A DNA stretch of 64,000 nucleotides, taken from assembly GCF_015207005.2 (NCBI RefSeq), contig NZ_JADEXS020000002.1, positions 1 through 64,000 of the forward strand, read 5' to 3'. This DNA is from Desmonostoc muscorum LEGE 12446. GTDB taxonomy: Bacteria; Cyanobacteriota; Cyanobacteriia; Cyanobacteriales; Nostocaceae. Made by a program: the position numbers and the translations under genes. Under the pieces are notes generated by a model that saw nothing but the letters and a program-made list of their open reading frames with translations, ran no database searches and was not told the origin of the DNA. This document shows, one piece after another, positions 37,094 through 45,435 of the stretch; positions within the stretch are counted from its first letter, which is position 1, and every line of letters begins with the position of its first letter.

Positions 37094-37850
37094 TCTTTTG
37101 TAACCTCTCGATAATTTGTTGGAAGGGAGTTTCGAGTTGTTCAAAGCCTAGAGAGGACAAACTTACACCTTTATCTATGGCCTTTTTAAATTGTTCAGAT
37201 TCTAAAATTGAAGGTAAAACGACTATTTCTTCGGCAATTGTTCGCATTGCACTGATACTCGCCTTACTTTGTGCGACTTGGTTATTACCTACCCATTTAT
37301 CTCTGAATGGCAAGATGCCAAGCACTATCCCTGAAAAAGCATCAATTTCTTGAAGTTCTTCAACTAAACTTAGAGTTCGGATGAGAGAATTTACACCTTT
37401 GGATGATGCTTCTACAGGAATGATGATATGGTCAGCTGCCCCCAACGATGTAAGGCAGATTTGCGATCGCTGAGGTGGTGCATCGATAATGCAGTATTGG
37501 AATAGATCTGATACCTCTTTTAAGCGTTTGCTCAGAACAATAGCTCCCATACCGCTCCCAGACAAAAATTCTTGAGCATTATCTAATCCATCATCAGCAG
37601 GAATTAACCATAGGTTTTCTCCGATTTCATAAATACCGTCTTCAGTATTGATCTGTTTTTTGAGAACTTCTAGAAGCGTGGGTTGATTCTGCTGAACTTC
37701 GTGCCCCAGGTAAAAAGTTAGGTTCGCTTGGGGATCGGCATCAATCATCAGTACACGCTGTCCTGTTTGAGCAAGCATTCTACCCAACAAGATTGCAACA
37801 GTTGTTTTTCCCTGGCCACCGGACAAGGATGCACAAGTAAGAATTAACAT
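37086..37850 (-). CDS. parA: ParA-type plasmid partition ATPase
   Basis: 254 aa from the ATG at 37850 (MLILTCASLSGGQGKTT), preferred because the deviant Walker A then falls at the usual place; an ATG seven codons upstream exists. The Walker A is SGGQGKTT (family consensus KGGxGKT). Walker A' is VLMIDADPQANLT and Walker B is CIIDAPP. It is the short ParA form lacking an N-terminal HTH (type Ib), which usually pairs with a small RHH protein, as found here. It drives plasmid segregation. Confidence 0.92.
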   Translation of the reverse strand: MLILTCASLSGGQGKTTVAILLGRMLAQTGQRVLMIDADPQANLTFYLGHEVQQNQPTLLEVLKKQINTEDGIYEIGENLWLIPADDGLDNAQEFLSGSGMGAIVLSKRLKEVSDLFQYCIIDAPPQRSQICLTSLGAADHIIIPVEASSKGVNSLIRTLSLVEELQEIDAFSGIVLGILPFRDKWVGNNQVAQSKASISAMRTIAEEIVVLPSILESEQFKKAIDKGVSLSSLGFEQLETPFQQIIERLQKNV

Positions 37851-37876
37851 TTTACTGACTACCAGCAGCATTGTGT

Positions 37877-38105
37877 AAATTAGTCAATATCATAATGCAT
37901 AATGTTGTTTTTAAGTTATTTAGTCATTATGTAATTTAGTCATTTACAAATGACTAAATTGTAATTAACGCTATTTAGTCATTACTTTAGCTCTCAAAAA
38001 GTCCTACTCTTCGAGAAGATAGATGTAAAGATAGATTTTTGTCCTATTTGTTTGTTGGTAATTTTAGTCAAGACTGAATTTAGTCATTCAGCAATAACTA
38101 AATTG
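37877..38105. repeat. TTTAGTCAT iterons upstream of parA (candidate centromere/operator)
   Basis: About eight copies of TTTAGTCAT or its complement ATGACTAAA, with one to three changes, lie at roughly 37878, 37918, 37935, 37949, 37974, 38062, 38077 and 38095. Both orientations occur. The position directly upstream of parA fits binding by the RHH partner. Confidence 0.75.
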
Positions 38106-38169
38106 CATAATAGTGCAATCTAGTAAACCAGTTTTATTTTCTGAATAAAATAAAACTTCACAAATGCTC

Positions 38170-38330
38170 ATGGGGGCTTTATAGGGGCTATATGTACCCC
38201 AAAAATGATTCAGGACCTCGATGAGTATTTGACCCCTGTATAGGGTATATATGGGTGTTTTGTGGGGTATATTTGACTGTTTGACACTTTATACCCCACT
38301 TAGCCCCCAAGGGGGTATGATAAGCTCTTG
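38170..38330. repeat. Cluster of GGGGTATA/TATACCCC motifs (possible origin region)
   Basis: GGGG(T)ATA-like words and their complements occur at least six times (TATGTACCCC, GTATAGGGTATATATGGG, GGGGTATATTTG, TATACCCCAC, GGGGGTATGA), with TATTTGAC repeated between them. The dense mixture of iterons beside parA could be an origin or a regulated promoter. No Rep gene is adjacent. Confidence 0.45.
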
Positions 38331-38503
38331 AGGCTGGAGAAAAAAGAGGTAGTTATTTTATTCTTCTCTCCTTTGCTCCCTCATATCTTCTCAACTGATA
38401 ACTTTTACAAATTGAACCGTATTACCTTTCCCCCAATGTCGAACATTCATAAGTCTCAGAGTCAGCGCCCAAGGATGTCATCAGTCGAAGTTAGAGAGCT
38501 GTT

Positions 38504-38650
38504 CACCCAGACATTTTGGTTGTGATAAAAATTACCACGTTGTTCTAATGTAAACCCACCCAGCAATAATCCCAACCATACTTCTACCATCGGCATTTTA
38601 AAATCCGACACAAGCTGAATTTCAAAAATTCCACTCATATCACCCAAATA
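38504..38650 (-). pseudogene. C-terminal remnant of the 30085-30771 gene family
   Basis: Reads GSYLGDMSG ... FKMPMVEVWLGLLLGGFTLEQ ... NFYHNQNVWV, matching the end of the protein at 30085-30771 (KMPLVEVWLGLLLGNFTLEQ). The rest of the gene is missing and the frame runs into the AAA ATPase gene, so this is a leftover of a duplicate. Confidence 0.7.
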
Positions 38651-40268
38651 ACTCCCGATGCTGATAAGCAAATCGAGAAACATCGTGACTAGCTACAGGT
38701 TTAGCATAAATAGCCTGATTGCGAATTGCCTGTATCTGTTCTGACTCTCGCTCCATAGCTGGTGTGAATTCTTGTCGCTGTTTCAGCAAATCCTCAAACT
38801 CAATTTCCCCAGGTCTACCTTGATAAAAAGCCTCCTCAGCACAACGATGGACTGCATTACCAATTTCTGCTGGACTGCAAATGCGATATTCAGCCAACAG
38901 TCTACGCCATTGATCATCACTCCAAGGTGAGTTATTGTCTCGAAAAGCTGGAAAATACTTAGCTAGATGTAGATTGAAAACTTCATATCTTGCCCCTTCA
39001 TGGGGTAAATCCACAAAAAAGATATCATCAAAACGACGCACTAATTCCGCAGGTAGCATTGACAAGCGATTGACAGTAGCAATTGTATAAACTGGCTCTT
39101 GATGCTCTTGCATCCAAGTCAACAAAGCCGCAGATAGCCGCCGTGCCACACCTCCATCTGCATTGGAGTCCCAGCCAGCAAAGCCTTTATCAAAGTCATC
39201 CCAATAAAGTACACAGGGAGCAAGAGAAGTCACCAAAGCAATAAACTCCTTTAATGCTCTGTCTGGATGACGATCGCCCAGTACTACACCCCAATTAGCT
39301 GCTAACAGTGGCAATCCCATTTTCTTAGCTGCTAACTTGGCAGAAAGACTTTTACCAGTACCCGGTGGCCCCCATAAGAGCATTCCAGTGGGAAACTTCA
39401 ATCCATATTGCTTTGCTTTAGGTTGAAGTAGACAGGTAATAGTTTCCAACCTTTTCTCCAGTAAATCTAGTCCCCCGGCTAAAGGTACATCCGGTTGAGC
39501 AATGTATTCTAAACCCCGACCCCGCAGTTTGCTAACTTTATGCTCTAGGACTAATTGGGCGATTTCCTCAAGCTGCTCTGCAAAACCTAAACATTGCTGT
39601 AGTAGCATATTTATCTCGCCTATGGGTAAACCCTGACAGGCACGAAAGAGCAATTGCAGTGCTGATGTTTTTTCTGTTGTTTTTAACCAAGAATTGCGAT
39701 CGGCTACGGCGCGGCGATCGCACTCTGCAAACTGCTGAAGCCGGGGATGACTACGCCCAACCCAGGCATCACAAAACTGCTCCACAACTATCTGCACCTG
39801 CTGTTGGTCTGGAAGGGGATTTGATAGCACAGGAATAAAAGGCTGTAATTCTAGAGATAGTTGAACGTAAGTTTCCAATAACACCCAGTAATGACGTTGT
39901 TGACTCCAGAGAGCTTGATGACAGGCATTGAGTAATTGATAGCTACATCTTTGACTTATTTTGCTACCATCACCCTGATTTAGCATTCCCTCCAGTAAAT
40001 AAATGCCTGGTTGATATTCCTCTAGAAGATACTGAATAATGTCCCCGTCTTTACCCCTGTCAGTTGACTGCAAGATGTACTGACCTTGATGCTGAATTAA
40101 TTGCTGTAGTCCACAATAACCAGGATTCCAGACAAAGACTGACAAAGACCGCTCCTCACCCCAATGGTAAAACTGCTGTAATATCTGCATTGTGTCAGGC
40201 GTATGATACTCCACAGCCACAATTGGAGTATTTTGGTTAGCTAGAGCAGGCCAGTCTGTCAACTTCAT
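38640..40268 (-). CDS. AAA+ ATPase related to Ycf46
   Basis: 542 aa. The N-terminal half (residues 1 to about 250) is a non-catalytic domain resembling the start of Ycf46-type proteins. The AAA core has Walker A (LWGPPGTGKSLSAK), Walker B (VLYWDDFDKG) with a D-D in place of D-E, sensor 1 (ATVNR) and an arginine finger region (AELVRRFDDIFFVDLP). Ycf46 is linked to CO2-response and growth regulation in cyanobacteria, but plasmid copies are unstudied. It is divergent from the three-gene paralogous family that begins 327 bases away. Confidence 0.8.
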   Translation of the reverse strand: MKLTDWPALANQNTPIVAVEYHTPDTMQILQQFYHWGEERSLSVFVWNPGYCGLQQLIQHQGQYILQSTDRGKDGDIIQYLLEEYQPGIYLLEGMLNQGDGSKISQRCSYQLLNACHQALWSQQRHYWVLLETYVQLSLELQPFIPVLSNPLPDQQQVQIVVEQFCDAWVGRSHPRLQQFAECDRRAVADRNSWLKTTEKTSALQLLFRACQGLPIGEINMLLQQCLGFAEQLEEIAQLVLEHKVSKLRGRGLEYIAQPDVPLAGGLDLLEKRLETITCLLQPKAKQYGLKFPTGMLLWGPPGTGKSLSAKLAAKKMGLPLLAANWGVVLGDRHPDRALKEFIALVTSLAPCVLYWDDFDKGFAGWDSNADGGVARRLSAALLTWMQEHQEPVYTIATVNRLSMLPAELVRRFDDIFFVDLPHEGARYEVFNLHLAKYFPAFRDNNSPWSDDQWRRLLAEYRICSPAEIGNAVHRCAEEAFYQGRPGEIEFEDLLKQRQEFTPAMERESEQIQAIRNQAIYAKPVASHDVSRFAYQHRELFG

Positions 40269-40594
40269 AAATCTGACTTCAACAACTTACTTTCCCCTTT
40301 TAGAGCAAATTTATTACTGATGCTTTAGCCACACGGACAATTCTCACTAACGGATTGGCTATATTTCTGACGTGAAAAAGAGCGATGGCTACGCCCGCCG
40401 CAGGCATCGCCTCCAGTACAGTGTTAATTTCGGAAACTGCTCCTAATCCGCTTCTTTATCTCTTAAAAGCATAAATTTGTCGCAGCAAAGACAGGTTTGA
40501 AATCGCAAAAAAAAGAAATTGAAATGAAATGGATGTGAAAGCCGCGATTGCGGCAAGGAGGTGAAAAATTTACTTCATTAAAGGAAGCTGTAAA
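40269..40594. promoter_or_regulatory. Divergent promoter region with hairpin and distant perfect Shine-Dalgarno
   Basis: Between the AAA ATPase and the first acidic-tail gene. A hairpin GCCGC-GATT-GCGGC lies at 40541-40554 and is followed at once by AAGGAGGTGA (40555-40564), a full Shine-Dalgarno match. That site is about 30 bases before the ATG, too far for standard use; AAAGGAAG nearer the ATG probably serves. The upstream one may be a standby site. Confidence 0.55.
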
Positions 40595-41221
40595 ATGGCT
40601 ATCGCTAAAGCTAGAATCAATAACAATCGCAACGCAGCTAATGCTAAAACATCTGCCAAAACCAATGGCACATCCGCTACAACTAAATCAAAAGTAGCGA
40701 ATGCTTCACCACAAGAAGAGGCATTAGCATTGTTGAAGGAATTGCGGAACCTAATCTTCAAGGAATACGGCGTTAAATTACAACTACGCGATTCCCGTGT
40801 TTCCACAAAAATCGGTCATGCAGCCCGTGAAAAACTCGGACTTGATATTGCTGCTCAGGTGAAAAAGAAAGGTGGTAACAAAAAGTTTGATTGGCAAAAA
40901 TGGAATACCAAATTATTTACTAAATTGTTTGGACAACCAGATGCACTCAAATATGCACCAGAAGTAGTGGCAATTTTCATGAGTATGCTGTATGACACTA
41001 TCAGCACTGATCCAGAGCAAGCAATAGCAGATTTAGTTGAATTCAACCGCGCATCTTTGGAACGTCGTAATTCTTTCCAAGAACAAGAAGAGGAAGAACT
41101 TGACGATTTAGATGACGAACTAGACGAAGACCTGGATGAAGATGAGGAGGATATTGAAGATGAACTTGACGAAGATTTAGATGAAGATGACGAATTAGAT
41201 GAAGAAGATGAGGACGAGTAA
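40595..41221 (+). CDS. Acidic-tailed protein, paralogue 1 of a plasmid family
   Basis: 208 aa. A basic, Asn/Ala/Thr-rich N-terminus (residues 1-37) is followed by a folded middle containing RE..G..IAA....FDW.K.N..LF and a C-terminal tail of about 60 residues that is almost entirely Asp/Glu with Leu spacing. The FDW-K-N core is shared with the next two genes. Acidic tails often mimic DNA or recruit basic partners, so a nucleoid or chaperone role is a guess only. Function unknown. Confidence 0.7.
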   Translation: MAIAKARINNNRNAANAKTSAKTNGTSATTKSKVANASPQEEALALLKELRNLIFKEYGVKLQLRDSRVSTKIGHAAREKLGLDIAAQVKKKGGNKKFDWQKWNTKLFTKLFGQPDALKYAPEVVAIFMSMLYDTISTDPEQAIADLVEFNRASLERRNSFQEQEEEELDDLDDELDEDLDEDEEDIEDELDEDLDEDDELDEEDEDE

Positions 41222-41337
41222 ATAACTCCGACTTATTCTCAGTAATTGACAGAATAATAACCCAAAATAACCATGTATTGCCTCAAACAATACAGGTTAT
41301 TTTTTTGCCGAATAAAGAACTGAAATTGGAGCCAATT

Positions 41338-41351
41338 GCATCTTTCGATGC
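41338..41351 (+). promoter_or_regulatory. Leader hairpin upstream of paralogue 2
   Basis: GCATC-TTTC-GATGC at 41338-41351, preceded by ATTGG-AG-CCAAT (41325-41336). The same stem sequence with a TGTC loop precedes paralogue 3. A good AAGGAG site follows before the ATG. Confidence 0.7.
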
Positions 41352-41393
41352 TGTTTCTATGAGAAAAATACTAAATATCAAGGAGTAATTCTC

Positions 41394-41825
41394 ATGGTTA
41401 ACGCTAACGCTCGCAAAACTGCTAAAACATCACGTAAAATTGAAAGGCATATTCCTGCTTTAGAACGAGTAATGACTTATCAGGAAAAAGTACACCTGAT
41501 GGTAATTGAAGTATTGCGGGAAGAATCAGGAAGAGAATTAGCAGCAGCAGCCAGATTTAACGGACAAGAGTTTGATTGGGACAAACACAATTCCCAATTC
41601 CGTAAGGACTATGTAAATACACCATTAAAAGAACTGGTGAATTATGCCCGCAAACTTTACGGCTTGAATAATCTTGATGAAATACGAGATAGACGTGCTT
41701 CTCATAAAGCTGCTCGGTCTAAACGTATGGACGGACTCAATGGTTTAAGTAGCAACTTTGATGACTTGATAAATGACGATTTTGAACAAGATGAAGATGA
41801 CGAAGATATAGAAATTGACGATTAA
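41394..41825 (+). CDS. Paralogue 2 of the FDW-K-N plasmid family, acidic tail
   Basis: 143 aa. The core (residues about 25-115: YQEKVHLMVIEVLREESGRELAA, EFDWDKHNSQFRKDY, ELVNYARKLYGL) closely matches the next gene. The C-terminus is an Asp/Glu tail of about 20 residues as in paralogue 1. The ATG at 41394 has AAGGAG nearby. No known domain is recognised and no signal peptide is present. Tandem duplication explains the arrangement. Confidence 0.75.
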   Translation: MVNANARKTAKTSRKIERHIPALERVMTYQEKVHLMVIEVLREESGRELAAAARFNGQEFDWDKHNSQFRKDYVNTPLKELVNYARKLYGLNNLDEIRDRRASHKAARSKRMDGLNGLSSNFDDLINDDFEQDEDDEDIEIDD

Positions 41826-41952
41826 TTACAATGCCCTGAATTAGATAATTCAGGGCATTCTATTTCCCACCCACCCGCAGACAAAAAACAGAATTGAATG
41901 CAGCGATTGCTGCTGAATTCAAGAGATTTAAAAGTGAACTCTAACTCAGAAG

Positions 41953-41966
41953 GCATCTGTCGATGC
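41953..41966 (+). promoter_or_regulatory. Leader hairpin upstream of paralogue 3
   Basis: GCATC-TGTC-GATGC at 41953-41966, same stem as before paralogue 2. A second hairpin, GCAGC-GATT-GCTGC with GAATT/AATTC outer arms (41891-41920), recalls the GATT-loop hairpin before paralogue 1. Confidence 0.7.
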
Positions 41967-42010
41967 TATTTAGGTGAGATGTAGCAATTCGTTAATCAAA
42001 GGATAATCAA

Positions 42011-42334
42011 ATGACTCAAATGACTCGTAATCAGGAACAAACAAAAGCGTTGGATCAAGTAATAGGATATCAGGATAAAGTGCGATTAATGGTACTGGAA
42101 GTTTTACGTGAGGAATCAGGTAGAGAACTTGCTGCTCAAGCACGTTTTAATCAGCAAGAATTTGATTGGAATGAACATAACATTCAGTTTCGCCAGGATT
42201 ATAGCGAAACTCCCATCAATGAACTACTAGCATACGCCAAACGTCTGTATGGACTGAAAGATTTGGATGCAGTACGGGAGCGGCGTAAAGCTCATAAACA
42301 ACAACGTACAGCTAGATGGGCTGAAGCTTCATAA
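42011..42334 (+). CDS. Paralogue 3 of the FDW-K-N plasmid family, no acidic tail
   Basis: 107 aa. It has the same core as paralogue 2 (YQDKVRLMVLEVLREESGRELAA, EFDWNEHNIQFRQDY, ELLAYAKRLYGL, VRERRKAHK), but it ends in a basic RTARWAEAS without the Asp/Glu tail. AAAGGAT precedes the ATG. The gene is convergent with the lipoprotein gene. Function unknown. The gain or loss of tails across the three copies suggests divergence in partner binding. Confidence 0.75.
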   Translation: MTQMTRNQEQTKALDQVIGYQDKVRLMVLEVLREESGRELAAQARFNQQEFDWNEHNIQFRQDYSETPINELLAYAKRLYGLKDLDAVRERRKAHKQQRTARWAEAS

Positions 42335-42412
42335 TTACCTGCTGGCTCTCACAGTAGCCCCACATTTTAGTGGGGTAACTTTTTTGCCCACCCACCCTCA
42401 ACCGTAAAAGCT

Positions 42413-42952
42413 TTATTTTACCGACGATGCAGCTTCGCACCCCACCCCACCAAATGTTGTAATTGTCCGACTGGAAAGTTTACTAGTCATTAATTCATAA
42501 ATTTGCTGGTTTGAAAGTTGAGTTGGCTTGACTTCGACTGTGGGTGCAGTTTCTCCCCTGTTGACTTGAATAATGGAATTAGCCCAATAAAACTGCTGCT
42601 GGTCAGGTTGGGAATAAACAGGATAACAGCCTTTCGAGGCGATCACTAATTTATGCTCTACGCTAGAAACTGATGGTAAAGAAATACCAGCACGAACTAA
42701 TTTTGCCTCTCCTACTGGCCCCCACAAACGTAATTGTTGATTGACACAACGTTTTCCATCCTTGAGAGGGGCAATAATGTTGCCACAAACTTTAACATCC
42801 ACATCATACATCGGCGGATAATCAGGCACTGTTTGAGCTTGAGTCGTATTCCTCTCATCCTTGCCACTGACATTTACAGTAGTAGGGGTACAAGCTGTAA
42901 CTATACCTCCTATTACCAGCAGCCAAAGCCAGTTAACTTTGCAGGTAAACAT
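42413..42952 (-). CDS. Putative lipoprotein
   Basis: 179 aa with a short basic start, a hydrophobic stretch and a lipobox-like VTAC (Cys at residue 21), then a polar linker and a domain with three further Cys residues (VCGNII, RCVNQQ, KGCYPV, VGCEAA). It should be attached to a membrane facing the periplasm. It is followed on the same strand by nothing close, and a DUF-type membrane gene lies upstream. It could belong to the conjugative or mobilisation surface, but no family is recognised. Confidence 0.65.
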   Translation of the reverse strand: MFTCKVNWLWLLVIGGIVTACTPTTVNVSGKDERNTTQAQTVPDYPPMYDVDVKVCGNIIAPLKDGKRCVNQQLRLWGPVGEAKLVRAGISLPSVSSVEHKLVIASKGCYPVYSQPDQQQFYWANSIIQVNRGETAPTVEVKPTQLSNQQIYELMTSKLSSRTITTFGGVGCEAASSVK

Positions 42953-43104
42953 CTGCTGAATCCTCTTCTACGATTGAGAAATTGACAACTAATTTTTTAA
43001 CTTAAACCCCGTCCATTTTGAAACCTGGAGTTTTTAAGGAGAGTGTATTATTCGGTTGTGGCTTTAGTTCTGAGCTTTACTCTAATTCCAAAAAACTACG
43101 GTTT

Positions 43105-43890
43105 TCAAGGTTGACGCGGTTTAGATACAAACTGGCGCTGATTGCTAGGTGATGTCCATAACGTGCAGAACCCGGATGAGGCTTTTCTGCTACTTGCTCC
43201 AATTTCTAGCGTTACCCCCAAACGCTTAACATCCTTAGCACAAGTAAGTTGACCGTTTTGGTCACGACTCAGCAAATCTTGATTCCATTGCATTAGGTTG
43301 TGAGCAAACTTACCTTCATTACTGGTTGCCCATTCCAAAGCATTGGCTTGGGCTTGTGTGAGTTGGCGTGGCCCAGCAGGATCTAGATGACTAGATTGAT
43401 ACCAGGACATTCCACCTACACTTACTAGTCCGCCTACTCCAGCTGCAATTAATAGCAGTATTCCCGCAGCAATTAAAGAGGGAACCGAATGAATAGCACG
43501 CTCAAATTCAGTACGCCTAATTAATCCTGTTACAGCCTGAGCGATCGCTTTTTGTTGACCTTTTACTGCTGCCTTTTCATATGTCTGGAGATGGTCATAA
43601 AGCTGCGTTTGCCATAGGTCAAACATTGCTTCCATTTCTTTGGGATTGTCTTCCAACAGCACTTGTAGCCTGCCAGTAGCAATCATCATCAGAAATGCTG
43701 GGTCATCAGGGTCTAGTCCGGTTTGAACTACAATTTCCCAAACCCTAGCTTTAAATGAATCATCTTTACCTCGAATGGCTAAATCTAGTAAAGTTGGGTA
43801 AGGAATTTGGCTCAGTCCTTTGCCTCTAGCAGCTACTGAATCCAAAAACTCATCGTCTAAATCGAGTTCTTCAGTGTGAGAATTACTCAT
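43105..43890 (-). CDS. Cyanobacterial plasmid protein with one membrane helix (DUF6753-like)
   Basis: 261 aa: a helical N-terminal domain (residues about 1-130; PYPTLLDLAIRGKDDSFKARVWEIV, TGLDPDDPAFLMMIATGRLQVLL), a single hydrophobic segment (LIAAGILLLIAAGVGGLVSV) and a C-terminal periplasmic-like part. The pattern resembles a family seen on cyanobacterial plasmids that I associate with DUF6753; the name is from memory and uncertain. It lies downstream of the partition-type operon on the same strand. Confidence 0.6.
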   Translation of the reverse strand: MSNSHTEELDLDDEFLDSVAARGKGLSQIPYPTLLDLAIRGKDDSFKARVWEIVVQTGLDPDDPAFLMMIATGRLQVLLEDNPKEMEAMFDLWQTQLYDHLQTYEKAAVKGQQKAIAQAVTGLIRRTEFERAIHSVPSLIAAGILLLIAAGVGGLVSVGGMSWYQSSHLDPAGPRQLTQAQANALEWATSNEGKFAHNLMQWNQDLLSRDQNGQLTCAKDVKRLGVTLEIGASSRKASSGFCTLWTSPSNQRQFVSKPRQP

Positions 43891-44074
43891 ATCTGTATTT
43901 GCTTTTAGCTAATTAGCGCCCTCGTACCCTACGCTCATTTGGTAATTTGATTTGATGGTGGGAGATGTCACCGAAACAGTGCTGAGTGCTGAGTAATTAG
44001 TCCTGAGTAAAAAAGTAAAATTAATTGCACAGGCTAAACGCCCCGCTATCTATGTACAGCACTCCTGAATTAGA

Positions 44075-44845
44075 TTACTTCTTGGTAGCAAACTTGCCGT
44101 TGACATTAGCATCATCAACTTTTTCTGTTGGGGCAGTAATTGAAGCTGTCGGAAGATTCCAAATTTTCGCTTTCTCAATTTCCTCAGAAGCTTTTTTGAG
44201 AAAATTGTGTAATCGCTGCTTACCCAATACACCTAACTCTCCATAATCTCTAGCCGCAGAAAAATTTATCTGATTGGCATCAAGGATATCCCGCTCTCGA
44301 TAGCTGAACTTGGGAAAATTGATGACAGCTACTTTATGAGCTTTGATTAAATCCTGTAAATTCTTACGTCCATCTACATGTTTCCAGTCATCGCATAAAC
44401 CATAATTGCGTACAAATATGTGCTTAATCTTGTTCTCAAAGCGTTCGAGAGATTGCATAAATAATTGAACGCTGTCATATCCACCACTACAAACAAACCA
44501 CTTATATATTTTGACCTTATTTTTCCCAGTAAGTTCTAGGATTTGATTACGCTCAATCCAATCAGTTACTGCTGGGTATACTTGAGCAGGTAAATTGACA
44601 ATGACAGAAGTTGTTAGCGCTAAATTAAAAATTTCATCAGCATCGTAAGCTTTACGCTCTGATTCGCTAAAAACTGCTGTTTTATGATTATCTGGATAAA
44701 AAGCGCCTACATCTGGATTACTTTGGTCTGCTTCTACCAACTCATAAGGGAGTTTATTGTCAATGCAGTATTGCACCATAACCCGTGCAAACAAAGATTT
44801 GCCAACTCCACCTTTTTCACCATCCATGAAGTGAATTGCTGCCAT
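44075..44845 (-). CDS. MinD/ParA-like P-loop ATPase
   Basis: 256 aa. The deviant Walker A is DGEKGGVGKSLFARVM and an acidic A' stretch is LVEADQSNPDVGAF. The rest is unlike classical ParA (no clear CxxD-P Walker B; SVIVNLPAQ occupies the place). It is the third gene of a same-strand set behind a ParM-like gene and a small protein. It may act in mobilisation or segregation. Related ATPases accompany transfer genes in some plasmids. Confidence 0.75.
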   Translation of the reverse strand: MAAIHFMDGEKGGVGKSLFARVMVQYCIDNKLPYELVEADQSNPDVGAFYPDNHKTAVFSESERKAYDADEIFNLALTTSVIVNLPAQVYPAVTDWIERNQILELTGKNKVKIYKWFVCSGGYDSVQLFMQSLERFENKIKHIFVRNYGLCDDWKHVDGRKNLQDLIKAHKVAVINFPKFSYRERDILDANQINFSAARDYGELGVLGKQRLHNFLKKASEEIEKAKIWNLPTASITAPTEKVDDANVNGKFATKK

Positions 44846-44890
44846 CTTAAATCTCCTTTGTGATTTGACTAAATGTGCATTAATAAATAC

Positions 44891-45433
44891 TTAAATATTC
44901 TCAAACATATCGTCTGTTTCATCATAGAAAGACCCCTCACCAGGAATGAAGGAATCAGAATCTATTTTGTGTTTCGACTTGCTGCTACTATTGTTATTGT
45001 TATTACTATCATCAGGATTACTGTGACTGGAATTACCTGCATCTAGACCGAACATAGTAGCAAGTGTTTGAGGATTAGTCATAGTGCTTATAGGCATAGG
45101 CAAAACATCACTTGATTTATGCGGTAATCCTAGTTCCATTCGCAAATATGCCAAATGTTGTTCCAGGGCATGACAACAAATCAACCCTACCCGACGCAGT
45201 TCTTGATCGCTAATATCTACACCTGCATCTGCTTGTGTTTTGTATGCTAAAGGCAACCAGCACATTCGTAATGCCTGCAATACCATCTCTTTGCTAGAAC
45301 GTGCTTCATCTCCCTGTTGCAAATATGTGATTAACTGACCGTCTACTGTATTTGAGTAAGGATGGTAAGAAAATCTAAAAATTTTGCGCTGTCTATTAGT
45401 GTCATGATTTTTACGTAATTTATTATTAGTCAT
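44891..45433 (-). CDS. Small protein after the ParM-like gene (ParR-position)
   Basis: 180 aa. It starts two bases after the stop of the actin-like gene. The N-terminal two-thirds is basic and helical (RKIFRFSYHPYSNTVDGQLITYL, MVLQALRMCWLPLAY). The C-terminus is a Ser/Asn-rich linker with an acidic end. This is the size, position and charge pattern expected for a ParR-type adaptor that binds iterons and the filament, but no RHH motif can be proven by eye. Confidence 0.6.
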   Translation of the reverse strand: MTNNKLRKNHDTNRQRKIFRFSYHPYSNTVDGQLITYLQQGDEARSSKEMVLQALRMCWLPLAYKTQADAGVDISDQELRRVGLICCHALEQHLAYLRMELGLPHKSSDVLPMPISTMTNPQTLATMFGLDAGNSSHSNPDDSNNNNNSSSKSKHKIDSDSFIPGEGSFYDETDDMFENI

Positions 45434-45435
45434 AG

